DNA from: Fretibacterium sp. OH1220_COT-178 | Lineage (GTDB): Bacteria; Synergistota; Synergistia; Synergistales; Aminobacteriaceae | Reading direction: 5' to 3' | Assembly (NCBI RefSeq): GCF_003860125.1 | Contig: NZ_RQYL01000008.1 | Location: forward strand, 35,058 to 99,057 | Length of the DNA stretch: 64,000 nucleotides | Shown here: piece after piece, positions 35,899-44,245 of the stretch | How the letters are laid out: the number at the start of each line of letters is the position of its first letter | Position numbering within the stretch: the first letter of the stretch is position 1 | Notes under the pieces: model-generated | Database searches by the model: none | What the model saw: the letters and a program-made list of their open reading frames with translations, nothing else | What the model was told of the DNA's origin: nothing | Made by a program: the position numbers and the translations under genes

Positions 35899-38622
35899 TC
35901 ACCGCTTCATCGCCGCCAGGACCTTCTCCGGCCTGGCAGGCAGATGGGTGACACGGGCCCCACAGGCGTTGGCGATGGCGTTGATGATGGCCGGGTGCGG
36001 CGCGGTCAGGGGCAGTTCCCCGACCCCCGCGGCCCCGAACGGCCCCTCCGCCCGCGGCTCCTCGAAGTAGTTGAGCTCCATCGCGTCCGGGATATCCTTG
36101 ATGTAGGGGAACCCCGCGCCGAGCATCGTCGCATGCTTCTCGATATCCTCGAAGTCCTCGCTGAGGGCCAGGCCGATGCCCTGAGCCAGCCCCCCCCAGT
36201 TCTGGCCGTCCACGACAAGCCTGTTGTTGATCCTGCCGCAGTCGCACATCAGGGTCATCTTGTCCACGGTCGTCTTGCCCGTCGCGACCTCGACGGTCAC
36301 CTCGGCCATGAACGCGCCGTACATGTAGACCACGAAGGGTTTGCCCTGCCCGTTCTCGTCGCAGTTCGTCGCGTTCACGGCGGACCATTTCCCGTCGTAG
36401 CGCGTCGGCCTGCCCGCCGCCTTCAGCTCGTCGTAGGTCAGGAACCCGCCGCCGGGCTTCCGGATTGCGGCCAGAAGGTTCTCGCAGGCCACGCGAATGG
36501 CGTTGCCGGTCATGACCTGCGACCGGGAGCCGCCCGCGGGGCCGGAGTTCGGACACGTCGACGTGTCGGGCCATGTAAAGCGCAGACGGTCCGGGTGGAC
36601 CTCCATCTCCTTCAGCGCCTCGTGGGCCGTGCCGATGGCTCCGACGTCCGCGCCCTGACCGTGATCCTCCCACGCGGTACACACGGTGATGGTCCCATCG
36701 GGGTTCATCTCGACGAAGGCCTCGGAGCCGTCCGGGCCGTCCAAACCGGATCCGTAGACGCCGACGGAGATACCGACCCCCTTCTTTCTCTCCGGGGTGG
36801 ATTCCTTTCGGGCGCGCTCCAGGGCCTCCCGATACTTGGGCCTCAGGGCCTCCAGCATCTTGGGGAGGCTGTAGGAATCCGGCTCCTGGCCGGACGGGTT
36901 GGTGGAGCCGGGGCGGTAGGCGTTCTTCAGACGCAGCTCGAGCGGATCCATCCCGAGCTTCTCCGCCAGCTCGTCCATCAAGACCTCGGACGCCAGGAGG
37001 GATTGGGGCGATCCGTAGGCCCGGAACGCCGAACCCCAGGCGTGGTTGGTACAGACCGTGCGGCCGACCCCCCGAATGTTGGGGATGTGGTACCCCGCCC
37101 CCATGAACTGGGCCCCCCGCAGGGTCAGCAGGTCCCCGAACTCGGAGTAGGGCCCGTGGTCCACGATGTAGTCGGTCTCCATCGCGACGAGCGTCCCGTC
37201 CTTCTTCGCCCCCAGCTTCATGTGGGTGAAGAACGGCGAGCGTTTGCCGGTGTACTGCTGCTGCTGCCGATAGTCGTACTTCAGAAAGACGGGCCGGCCG
37301 GTGGCGAGGGCGGCCGCGCCGACCAAGGCCTCCATCGTCGGACTGAACTTGTAGCCGAACGTGCCGCCCATGGGGTTGGCGACCAGCGCGAGCTTCTCGG
37401 GCTCCACGCCCAGGCCCGGGGCGATCATCGCGGCGTGGAGGTGGACGCCGATGGACTTGGAATGGATTTTCAGCACGCCCTCGTTCGTCACGTAGGCGAA
37501 GCCCACGTCCGGCTCTATGGGCATGTGCGGCTGGCGCTGGAGGTAGAAATCATCCTCGACGCTCACCACGTCGGACTGCGCGAACAGGGGCCCGGTCTCC
37601 TCCCCCTTTCTGATGTGCTGCGTGAAGTAAACGTTGGGCGTTCCGGGATGGATCTCGATGGCGTCGTCGGCCATGGCCTCGGGCGCGCTCATGTAGGCCG
37701 GAAGCACTTCCAGGTCGACCTTCACCTTCTCGGCCGCCGCCTTGGCGTGACAGGCGGTGTCCGCGCAGACGATGGCGATGGCGTCCCCGTACTGAAAGAC
37801 CTTCTGATCGCAGAGGATCGGGCGATCCCAGCCGTCGCCCTTGTTCGTCGGGAAGGTGATCAGGCCGGTGATGCGGTTCCTGCCCTTGACGTCCTTGTGG
37901 GTGACCACCTTGAAGACCCCCGGCATGGCCTCCGCCTCCGACGTGTCGATCCCCCTGATGTTCGCGTGGGAGACCCTGGCCTGAACGAGCGCCAGCTGAA
38001 GCGTCTCCGGGGGCATCCTGATCCCCAGGTCGGCGCCGTAATCGAGCGTGCCCGTCACCTTCGCAAGCGCAGTGGGACGAGGATAGCGGGTACCCCAGAT
38101 GCTGCCTTTCTCGGGGGCCTTCCGAACCAGATCCTCCTGCTTCATCTCCCCCCTCAAAACCCTCGCGGCGTCCATCACCGCGTCGACCAGAGGGATGTAG
38201 CCCGTACAGCGGCAGGCGTTCCGGTTGATCTGGAACCAATCGCGCACCTCCTCGCGCGAAGGGCTGGCGTTCTTCTGGAGCAGCGCATAGGCGGAGACGA
38301 TGAAGCCGGGTGAGCAGAAGCCGCACTGGGCGGCGCCGTGGTAAATCCACGCGGTCTGGAGCGGATGCAGGCGTTCGGGAGTCCCTATCCCCTCGATGGT
38401 CAGAATGCGGGCCCCATCGGGCACTCGGCTCATCTTGAGCACACAGGAGCGCACCAGTTTTCCGTCCAGGATGACGTTGCAGGCCCCGCAGTGCCCCAGG
38501 CCGCAGCCGACCTTGGTGCCGGTGAGATGAAGCTGTTCGCGAATCACGGTGGACAGCGGGGTCTCGCCGTCCAGGATGAGGTTGCGCTCGATGCCGTTCA
38601 CGTAAAACCGTCTTTGCTGCAT
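35899..38622 (-). CDS. Mop-type molybdopterin aldehyde oxidoreductase (xanthine oxidase family)
   Basis: This is a 907-residue protein, the same length as Desulfovibrio gigas aldehyde oxidoreductase. Two [2Fe-2S] domains lead: CGLGHCGACNV near residue 40 and QCGFCSPGF near residue 100. The molybdenum-binding large domains follow, with GGTFGYKFSPTMEALV and GVGELPLTAPHPAI near the end carrying the active-site glutamate region. The enzyme oxidises aldehydes to carboxylic acids, passing electrons through the iron-sulfur clusters. The start at 38622 was chosen from the family N-terminus (MQQRRFYVNG); GAGGGGGTAG precedes it. It is the first gene of the minus-strand cluster ending with the CoA ligase-like gene. 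Confidence 0.93.
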   Translation of the reverse strand: MQQRRFYVNGIERNLILDGETPLSTVIREQLHLTGTKVGCGLGHCGACNVILDGKLVRSCVLKMSRVPDGARILTIEGIGTPERLHPLQTAWIYHGAAQCGFCSPGFIVSAYALLQKNASPSREEVRDWFQINRNACRCTGYIPLVDAVMDAARVLRGEMKQEDLVRKAPEKGSIWGTRYPRPTALAKVTGTLDYGADLGIRMPPETLQLALVQARVSHANIRGIDTSEAEAMPGVFKVVTHKDVKGRNRITGLITFPTNKGDGWDRPILCDQKVFQYGDAIAIVCADTACHAKAAAEKVKVDLEVLPAYMSAPEAMADDAIEIHPGTPNVYFTQHIRKGEETGPLFAQSDVVSVEDDFYLQRQPHMPIEPDVGFAYVTNEGVLKIHSKSIGVHLHAAMIAPGLGVEPEKLALVANPMGGTFGYKFSPTMEALVGAAALATGRPVFLKYDYRQQQQYTGKRSPFFTHMKLGAKKDGTLVAMETDYIVDHGPYSEFGDLLTLRGAQFMGAGYHIPNIRGVGRTVCTNHAWGSAFRAYGSPQSLLASEVLMDELAEKLGMDPLELRLKNAYRPGSTNPSGQEPDSYSLPKMLEALRPKYREALERARKESTPERKKGVGISVGVYGSGLDGPDGSEAFVEMNPDGTITVCTAWEDHGQGADVGAIGTAHEALKEMEVHPDRLRFTWPDTSTCPNSGPAGGSRSQVMTGNAIRVACENLLAAIRKPGGGFLTYDELKAAGRPTRYDGKWSAVNATNCDENGQGKPFVVYMYGAFMAEVTVEVATGKTTVDKMTLMCDCGRINNRLVVDGQNWGGLAQGIGLALSEDFEDIEKHATMLGAGFPYIKDIPDAMELNYFEEPRAEGPFGAAGVGELPLTAPHPAIINAIANACGARVTHLPARPEKVLAAMKR

Positions 38623-39032
38623 TTTCCGTCTACCCCCTCGATTGCCGAAAAATGGCGGTTCTGCGATTGCACGGACAGGAGGACCCCGATGGATCGGCGT
38701 GGGAAAAGCGCCAAGAGAGGCCCTCCACGTTTCGGAACGAACGTGTGACGCGCGCGGCCGGCCCGCAGCCCCCTGGAGGCACGAACCTTGAGGATGCCGT
38801 GTTCTCGAAGCGAATTTCATACCGACAAAATCATAGGAGCTAAAGCAAGTTTTCAAAAGGATAAAGCGTATTTCTTCATCGCCACGAATTCATTATAACC
38901 CATGATCGGCAAATTTAGTTGAAAATTTATTCTTGTCTTATCATGAGACGATTTCCAACAGGGATTACCGTCCGTACCGGAGAAGAGAAAACCCGGACGC
39001 TCCGCCGGACAGGCACAAGCGTCCCTTTTCCC
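38623..39032. other. Divergent intergenic region, Mop cluster and TetR gene
   Basis: About 400 bases precede the TetR promoter. A minus-strand TATAAT at 38897-38892 could serve the aldehyde oxidoreductase operon, though a good -35 was not found. A TTAGTT sequence at 38925-38930 resembles half of the TetR operator-like repeat. No gene was recognised. Confidence 0.45.
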
Positions 39033-39093
39033 TTGACAAACGTCCCTCCTTCCCCAATAATAACTAACTGGTTAGTTATTATTGGGGAAGGAG
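39033..39093 (+). promoter_or_regulatory. TetR promoter with 48-bp operator-like inverted repeat
   Basis: TTGACA (39033-39038) is followed after 17 bases by AATAAT (39056-39061). A perfect inverted repeat with 23-base arms (39046-39068 and 39071-39093) and a TG centre covers the -10 and the AAGGAG ribosome binding site. It is well placed for autorepression by the TetR-family protein. Confidence 0.75.
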
Positions 39094-39102
39094 CTCTTCC
39101 AA

Positions 39103-39729
39103 ATGCATCAACGCAATTCCGAGGACACGAAACGAAACATTCTGTCGGCCGCGGAAATCGAGTTCGCGGAGAAGGGGCTGAGCGGCGCCCGTGTGGACGA
39201 GATCGCAGCTCGGGCAAAGGTCAACAAGGCCCTGTTGTACCAATACTTCGGCAACAAGGAGGAGCTCTATAAGTCCGTACTCGAGATGGTCTATGGCCGT
39301 CTGACCGAACTCGAGGAACACATCATCCGCCGGAGCGAGGGCTGCATGGAGGAAATCCGTGCCTTCGTTAGGGCCTATTTCCATTTTCTGAGGGAGAACC
39401 CCTCCTACGTGAGGATGGTGATGTGGGAGAACCTGAACTACGGCAAGTTCTTCAGGGAAAAGGGATTGAGCGGAGTGAAGGACATCATGAGAAGCGGACT
39501 CCACCACATCCTGGAGCGGGGCAAGGAGAGGGGCGAGGTGGCCCCCGAAATCCGCTCCGAGGATATCCTGCAGACCCTGATCGCATGCAGCTTCAACTAT
39601 TTCTCCAACCGGTACACCCTGGAACAGGTTTTCGACCGGGATGCCGTCTCGGAGGAGAACATGGAACGACGCATCGCATCCGTCTCCGACATGCTGATAC
39701 GCTACCTCGGACACGGCTGCCCCCGCTGA
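39103..39729 (+). CDS. TetR/AcrR family transcriptional regulator
   Basis: This is a 208-residue regulator with an N-terminal TetR helix-turn-helix (AAEIEFAEKGLSGARVDEIA and VNKALLYQYFGNKEELY) and an all-helical ligand domain. The start ATG 39103 has GAAGGAG upstream. The 48-bp inverted repeat covering its promoter suggests autoregulation. The next gene starts 31 bases after the stop, so it probably controls the operon with the SDR enzyme, DHDPS-like aldolase and Nramp-like transporter, and perhaps the divergent Mop cluster. The inducer is unknown. Confidence 0.9.
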   Translation: MHQRNSEDTKRNILSAAEIEFAEKGLSGARVDEIAARAKVNKALLYQYFGNKEELYKSVLEMVYGRLTELEEHIIRRSEGCMEEIRAFVRAYFHFLRENPSYVRMVMWENLNYGKFFREKGLSGVKDIMRSGLHHILERGKERGEVAPEIRSEDILQTLIACSFNYFSNRYTLEQVFDRDAVSEENMERRIASVSDMLIRYLGHGCPR

Positions 39730-39760
39730 GGGAGAATGACATCTGGAGGTGATGGTCCCG

Positions 39761-40777
39761 ATGTGGACCGAGGAAAAACTGGAGGAACTGCTGGCGACAC
39801 CAACCCCTGCCCTGGTCGATGACATGCGCCGGATCGACGGCGATATCCTGGTGCTGGGGGCCGGAGGCAAGATGGGCCCCAGCCTTTGCCGGTTGGCCCA
39901 ACAAGCCGCCCAAAAGGCGGGCGTGTCGAAGAAAATCATCGCCGTCTCGCGGTTCGGAGACCCCGCGGCAAGCACTCCGCTGCAGGAGGCGGGAGTGCAC
40001 ACGCTGTCCTGCGACCTTCAAAACCGGGAGGAACTCGACGGACTGCCCGAGGTTCCGAACGTGATCTATATGGCCGGACGCAAATTCGGGACGGACGGCA
40101 ACGAATGGCAGACCTGGGGCATGAACGCCACCCTGCCCGCCTTTGTGGGCGAAAAGTACCGCAACTCCCGTATCACGGTCTTCTCCTCCGGCAATATCTA
40201 CGCCATGGTCCCGCCCCATACGGGCGGAGCCGTCGAGACGGACCGCGTGCGTCCCACGGGCGAGTACGCCATGAGCTGCCTGGCCCGCGAACGGGCGTTC
40301 GAATACGCCTCCCATCGCTACGGGACCAAGGTCTTCATCCTGCGTCTCAACTTCGCGATCGACCTGCGCTACGGCGTACTGGCCGACATCGCCGCACGCA
40401 TCCTTCGGGACGAGCCGATCCCCCTCGACACCGCCTGCTTTAACTGCGTATGGCAGGGATACGCCAACGAGGTCGCGATAAGGGGACTCCTCCATGCCGA
40501 CTCCCCGTCCCGGGTCATGAACGTCACGGGACCGGAGACCCTGTCCGTGGAGAAAACGGCCCTCAAGCTGGGCGAGCTGCTGGACAAAAAGCCCTCCTTC
40601 TCGGGACGGCCCCAGGATGACGCGTACCTGAGCGATGCGTCCCAGGCCCTCGAGCGGTTCGGCTACCCCTCCGTCCCCGCGGAGACGCTAGTCAAATGGC
40701 AGGCCGAATGGATCCGTTCCGGCGGAAGAAACCTGAACAAGCCAACGCACTTCGAGGAGCGGGGGGGCGTCTATTGA
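39761..40777 (+). CDS. NAD-dependent epimerase/dehydratase family protein
   Basis: This is a 338-residue extended-SDR protein. The nucleotide-binding motif is VLGAGGKMGPSL near residue 30. The catalytic region reads GEYAMSCLARERAFEY, giving Tyr-x3-Cys where most members have Tyr-x3-Lys; I recall a subfamily that shares this, so the change may be the norm there. The ribosome binding site GGAGGTGAT supports ATG 39761 over the upstream GTG and ATG. Its stop overlaps the next gene's ATG (TGATG). The substrate is unknown; sugar-acid or keto-acid metabolism with the aldolase is inferred. Confidence 0.82.
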   Translation: MWTEEKLEELLATPTPALVDDMRRIDGDILVLGAGGKMGPSLCRLAQQAAQKAGVSKKIIAVSRFGDPAASTPLQEAGVHTLSCDLQNREELDGLPEVPNVIYMAGRKFGTDGNEWQTWGMNATLPAFVGEKYRNSRITVFSSGNIYAMVPPHTGGAVETDRVRPTGEYAMSCLARERAFEYASHRYGTKVFILRLNFAIDLRYGVLADIAARILRDEPIPLDTACFNCVWQGYANEVAIRGLLHADSPSRVMNVTGPETLSVEKTALKLGELLDKKPSFSGRPQDDAYLSDASQALERFGYPSVPAETLVKWQAEWIRSGGRNLNKPTHFEERGGVY

Positions 40778-41862
40778 TGGAACGCCACGGAAAGGCCCTG
40801 GATCTTCTGGCTCGGGGCACCGTCATCCCCGCAACGCCGCTGGCTCTGAACGAGCGTCGGGAACTTGACGAGCAAACGCAGAGGGTCCTGATGCGCTATT
40901 ACCTCGCTAGCGGGGTGGGCGGCATCGCCACCGCCGTGCACAGCACGCAGTTCGCCATCCGGGACCCGCACGTCGGCCTGTTCGAAAGGATTCTGGAGCT
41001 GGTCGCGGACGAAATCTCCCGCTACGAGAGCGGACAAGGGCGCACGATCGTCCGGATCGCCGGTGCATGCGGCCCGACGGATCAGGCCGAGAGGGAGGCC
41101 CGCCTGGCCGCAAAGCACGGATACGACGCCGTGCTGCTCAGCCCCGGCGGCCTTTCGCACCTCACGGAGGAGGAGCTGCTGAGACGCACCGAGGCGGTGG
41201 CCGAGGTACTGCCCGTCATCGGATTCTATCTGCAGCCGGCCGTGGGGGGACGGACCTTCAGCTACGCCTATTGGGAGCGGCTCTGCGCCATCGAGAACGT
41301 CGTGGCCATCAAGGCAGCTTCCTTCGACCGCTACCGAACCCTCGACGTGGTCCGGGCGGCGGCCCTGTCCGCCAGATCCGATAAGATCGCGCTCTACACC
41401 GGAAACGACGACAACATCGTCCTCGACCTCCTGACGACCTGGCGATTCCGCCAAAACGGCAAAACCTACGAAAAACGTTTCGTCGGGGGGCTTCTGGGCC
41501 ATTGGTGCGTCTGGACGCACCGGGTGGTCGACCTGTTCGAGGCCATCCGAGCGATCCGGGAGGGCGACGCACTGCCGATCGAGTGGCTCACGCGGGCCCA
41601 GGAGGTGACGGACGCCAATGCAGCCTTTTTCGACGCAGCCAACGGATTCAGGGGGTGCATCCCCGGCCTGCACGAGGTTCTGAGAAGGCAGGGAATCTTC
41701 AAAAACACCCTCTGCCTGGATCCCGACGAGAGGCTTTCGCCCGGCCAGAAGGAGGAGATCGACAGGGTCTACGCGATGTACCCCCACCTGAACGACGACG
41801 ACTTCGTCCGGGACAACCTGAGCCGATGGGCAACGGCCCCCGACGGGGACAAAAAAATATAG
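40777..41862 (+). CDS. Dihydrodipicolinate synthase-family aldolase/lyase
   Basis: This is a 361-residue TIM-barrel protein with the DHDPS/NAL family layout: a PATPLAL start, a VGGIATAVHSTQF substrate loop, the GYDAVLLSPGG segment and the Schiff-base lysine in VVAIKAASF. Standard DHDPS is about 290 residues; this subfamily is longer, with an extra C-terminal region. It may act on a keto acid handled by the preceding SDR enzyme. ATG 40777 overlaps the previous stop; AGGAGG at the 3' end prepares the transporter gene. Confidence 0.85.
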   Translation: MERHGKALDLLARGTVIPATPLALNERRELDEQTQRVLMRYYLASGVGGIATAVHSTQFAIRDPHVGLFERILELVADEISRYESGQGRTIVRIAGACGPTDQAEREARLAAKHGYDAVLLSPGGLSHLTEEELLRRTEAVAEVLPVIGFYLQPAVGGRTFSYAYWERLCAIENVVAIKAASFDRYRTLDVVRAAALSARSDKIALYTGNDDNIVLDLLTTWRFRQNGKTYEKRFVGGLLGHWCVWTHRVVDLFEAIRAIREGDALPIEWLTRAQEVTDANAAFFDAANGFRGCIPGLHEVLRRQGIFKNTLCLDPDERLSPGQKEEIDRVYAMYPHLNDDDFVRDNLSRWATAPDGDKKI

Positions 41863-41874
41863 GAGGTTCTGAAG

Positions 41875-43125
41875 ATGAACAGCACCAACGGAACGGCACC
41901 CGCAAAGACAAAGAGCGCGTTCAGAAATCTGGTCGAATCCTACGGCCCCGGCCTCATCGTGGCGGCGACGGTGTTCGGCGCCGGAAGCATCATCGTGGCG
42001 TCCCGGGCCGCCACCACCGCCGGCTACACCTTTTTGTGGGCCATCCTTCTCGCGGCCTGTTTCATGGTGCTCTTCACCCGAATGGCCGCAAAAATCGGGT
42101 GCAGCTCCGGAAAAAGCATGCTCGATCAGATCGCCTCTCTCTACGGACGGCCGCTCGCCCTCCTCTTCGGGATCGCCTGCTTCGCCACCTGCACCGGCTT
42201 TCAGGCGGGCAACAACATCAACACGGGCCTCGCGCTGAACGCGCTCTTTCCGTTCCTCGGCACCAACGCCTGGATCCTGATCAGCTTCGGCGGAATCATG
42301 TTCCTCTACTGGAGCTCCCGCAATTTTTACCAGCTTCTGGAAAAGGCCATGATGCTGCTGGTCTTGATCATGCTGCTCTGCTTCTTCGGCAACGTCTTTT
42401 TCTTCCTGCCCCAGATACGCGGTTCGGAGCTGCTGCGCTCCCTTCTGCCCAGCAGGGTGGCACACTGGCAGCTCGTCGTATCCCTCTCCGCGACGACCTT
42501 CAGCATCGTCGGGGCGGCCAGCCAAAGCTACTTCGTGCAATCGAAGGGCTGGAAGAGGGATTATCTGGCCAAGGCCAACCGGGACGCGAGCGTGGGCATC
42601 GCAATCCTCACCGCCATCACCTGCATCATCCTCATCACGGCCGCCAGCGTCCTTCCCCTGGGCGCTCAGATCACCAACGTCCCCAGCATCGCCGCGCTCC
42701 TGAAACCCCTCCTGGGCAACTTCGCCAGCATCCTCTTCATCCTGGGCTTCTTTGCCGCGGCCTTCTCCTCCGCCCTCGCCAACGCCGTCATCGGCGCCAC
42801 CTTCCTGGCGGACTCAATGGGGCTGGGCAAGGGCATCGACGACTTCTGGGTCAAATTTCTGGCCAGCCTGATCACGGCTCTGGGGATGGCCGTGGGCCTG
42901 ATCTTCGGCTCCAACCCCATACAGCTCACGATCATGGCTCAGGGGTCGACCGTCATCGGCGCCCCCCTCGTCGCCGGGGTCATCCTCCTGCTCTCCAACC
43001 ACCCCAAGGTCGTCGGAACGGACAAAAACCGTAGGGCCGTGAACCTCGTCGCCTCCCTGGCCGTTGTCTGGCTCCTTTTCCTCTCCGTCAATCAGCTTCT
43101 CCTGTGGGCGGGCATCAGGCTGTAG
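41875..43125 (+). CDS. Nramp-fold transporter without canonical metal-binding motifs
   Basis: This is a 416-residue protein with 11-12 membrane segments. It belongs to the Nramp superfamily by its start (YGPGLIVAATVFGAGS) and layout. The first-helix DPGN metal motif is replaced by FGAGS, and the sixth-helix MPH motif by SIVGAAS. Such a protein should not carry transition metals by the usual mechanism. Its operon (TetR, SDR enzyme, DHDPS-like aldolase) suggests that it imports an organic substrate of the pathway. AGGAGGTTCTGAAG precedes the ATG. The substrate is unknown. Confidence 0.83.
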   Translation: MNSTNGTAPAKTKSAFRNLVESYGPGLIVAATVFGAGSIIVASRAATTAGYTFLWAILLAACFMVLFTRMAAKIGCSSGKSMLDQIASLYGRPLALLFGIACFATCTGFQAGNNINTGLALNALFPFLGTNAWILISFGGIMFLYWSSRNFYQLLEKAMMLLVLIMLLCFFGNVFFFLPQIRGSELLRSLLPSRVAHWQLVVSLSATTFSIVGAASQSYFVQSKGWKRDYLAKANRDASVGIAILTAITCIILITAASVLPLGAQITNVPSIAALLKPLLGNFASILFILGFFAAAFSSALANAVIGATFLADSMGLGKGIDDFWVKFLASLITALGMAVGLIFGSNPIQLTIMAQGSTVIGAPLVAGVILLLSNHPKVVGTDKNRRAVNLVASLAVVWLLFLSVNQLLLWAGIRL

Positions 43126-43185
43126 GGCCATCCGCCGCAGCACGCTCAAGGGAGCGTCCGGGCCGGACGGGCCACAAGCCCCCTC

Positions 43186-43212
43186 TGCGATCCCCCGCTC
43201 CGGGGGATCGCA
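43186..43212 (+). terminator. Hairpin after the Nramp-like gene
   Basis: TGCGATCCCCCG and CGGGGGATCGCA form a 12-bp perfect stem with a CTC loop, 61 bases after the stop. There is no U-tract, as with other hairpins in this window. Confidence 0.55.
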
Positions 43213-43304
43213 CGCCTGAAGGTGCCGCCGCCGGCCATTCATTTCTTACCTGTCGAGCATGATAAAATACTCTCATACTTTAAACTTTTAAGGGAGAGGG
43301 TACG

Positions 43305-43811
43305 ATGAGACAAGTCGCTTTGTGGCTCGGGATTTTGACGGTCTTCTTCTCCGCCGGGAGGGGCTTCGCCCTCTCCGAGGAGGAACGGGACGAGAGGATA
43401 AACGACTTCACTGCGGAGATCCTGGAGTCCTTCGGGACGGACCGGGAGAGCGTCGTCAAGGCTTTGGGGACCCCCATGAAGGACACGGTGGAAAAACACG
43501 AAAACCGCCATGAAGAGGGGGTCGAGGACACCATCGAGACCCTGGAGTACGAGGGGCTGTCCCTCACTCTCGGTACGATGAGCTCGGAGAAAAGACGCTG
43601 GGCGCTCGCTTTGTTCTGCTCCTCGGACCGTTACGCCCTGCGCAACGTCCGCGTCGGCGACCCCGTCGACAAGGTGCTGAAAGCCCTGGGCGATCCGGCG
43701 GAGCGGACGGCCGAAAAGGTCGCCTACGGTACGGATTACACCAGCCTTACCCTAACGGTCGACGCAGAGGGGACCATCAAGGAGATCGAGGCCCTTCTCT
43801 GGTTGGATTGA
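43305..43811 (+). CDS. Small exported protein of unknown function
   Basis: This is a 168-residue protein with a signal peptide (residues 1-22, LWLGILTVFFSAGRGFA). The mature part has two similar segments, ESVVKALGTPMKDT and DPVDKVLKALGDPAER, like the SmpA/BamE-type helix-sheet unit, but no family is certain. AAGGGAGAGGGTACG precedes the ATG. The next gene starts 1 base after its stop, so they are co-transcribed. Confidence 0.72.
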   Translation: MRQVALWLGILTVFFSAGRGFALSEEERDERINDFTAEILESFGTDRESVVKALGTPMKDTVEKHENRHEEGVEDTIETLEYEGLSLTLGTMSSEKRRWALALFCSSDRYALRNVRVGDPVDKVLKALGDPAERTAEKVAYGTDYTSLTLTVDAEGTIKEIEALLWLD

Positions 43812-43812
43812 C

Positions 43813-44178
43813 ATGACGCCGGCCGAACGCGTCAGGGCGCTGTGGTCGGACATGGCCCAACGGAAATGGGACGCCCTGCCGTTCCATTTTCTCCCGGATG
43901 CCCAGATCTCTTGGCCCAACACGGGCGAGCGCTTCACGGCCGAGGAGTTTGGCGCTCTGAACGCCGCCTATCCCGGACGCTGGGACATCACCGTCGAACG
44001 CTTGGAAACCATGCCGTCGCTGGCAATATCGGTCGTCCGGGTCCGATCGGAGGATCGAAGGACCTCGTTCCACGCCGTATCCTTCTTCGAGCTCGAGGGA
44101 GACAAGATTCGAAGGCTGACGGAATATTGGGGCGAGGACGGCCCCCCGCCGCAATGGAGGCGGACCCACCTGCCCTGA
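43813..44178 (+). CDS. SnoaL-like (NTF2-fold) protein
   Basis: This is a 121-residue protein with the SnoaL/NTF2 pattern: a helical start (PAERVRALWSDMAQRKWDAL), FLPDAQISWPNTGERF, and a final strand pair ending FELEGDKIRRLTEYWG. The fold is used by small cyclases, isomerases and binding proteins; no function can be assigned. It directly follows the small exported protein gene. Confidence 0.75.
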   Translation: MTPAERVRALWSDMAQRKWDALPFHFLPDAQISWPNTGERFTAEEFGALNAAYPGRWDITVERLETMPSLAISVVRVRSEDRRTSFHAVSFFELEGDKIRRLTEYWGEDGPPPQWRRTHLP

Positions 44179-44245
44179 GAACAGAAAAGAGCGAGCCCTC
44201 TGCCGGGTTCGCTCTTTCGCCTTCTCGTTTCATTCAAAGGCGCCG

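Noticed and set aside
35815..38313. An 832-codon plus-strand frame opposite the Mop oxidoreductase
   Set aside because: Its sequence is the antisense of a well-conserved enzyme and shows no domain of its own.
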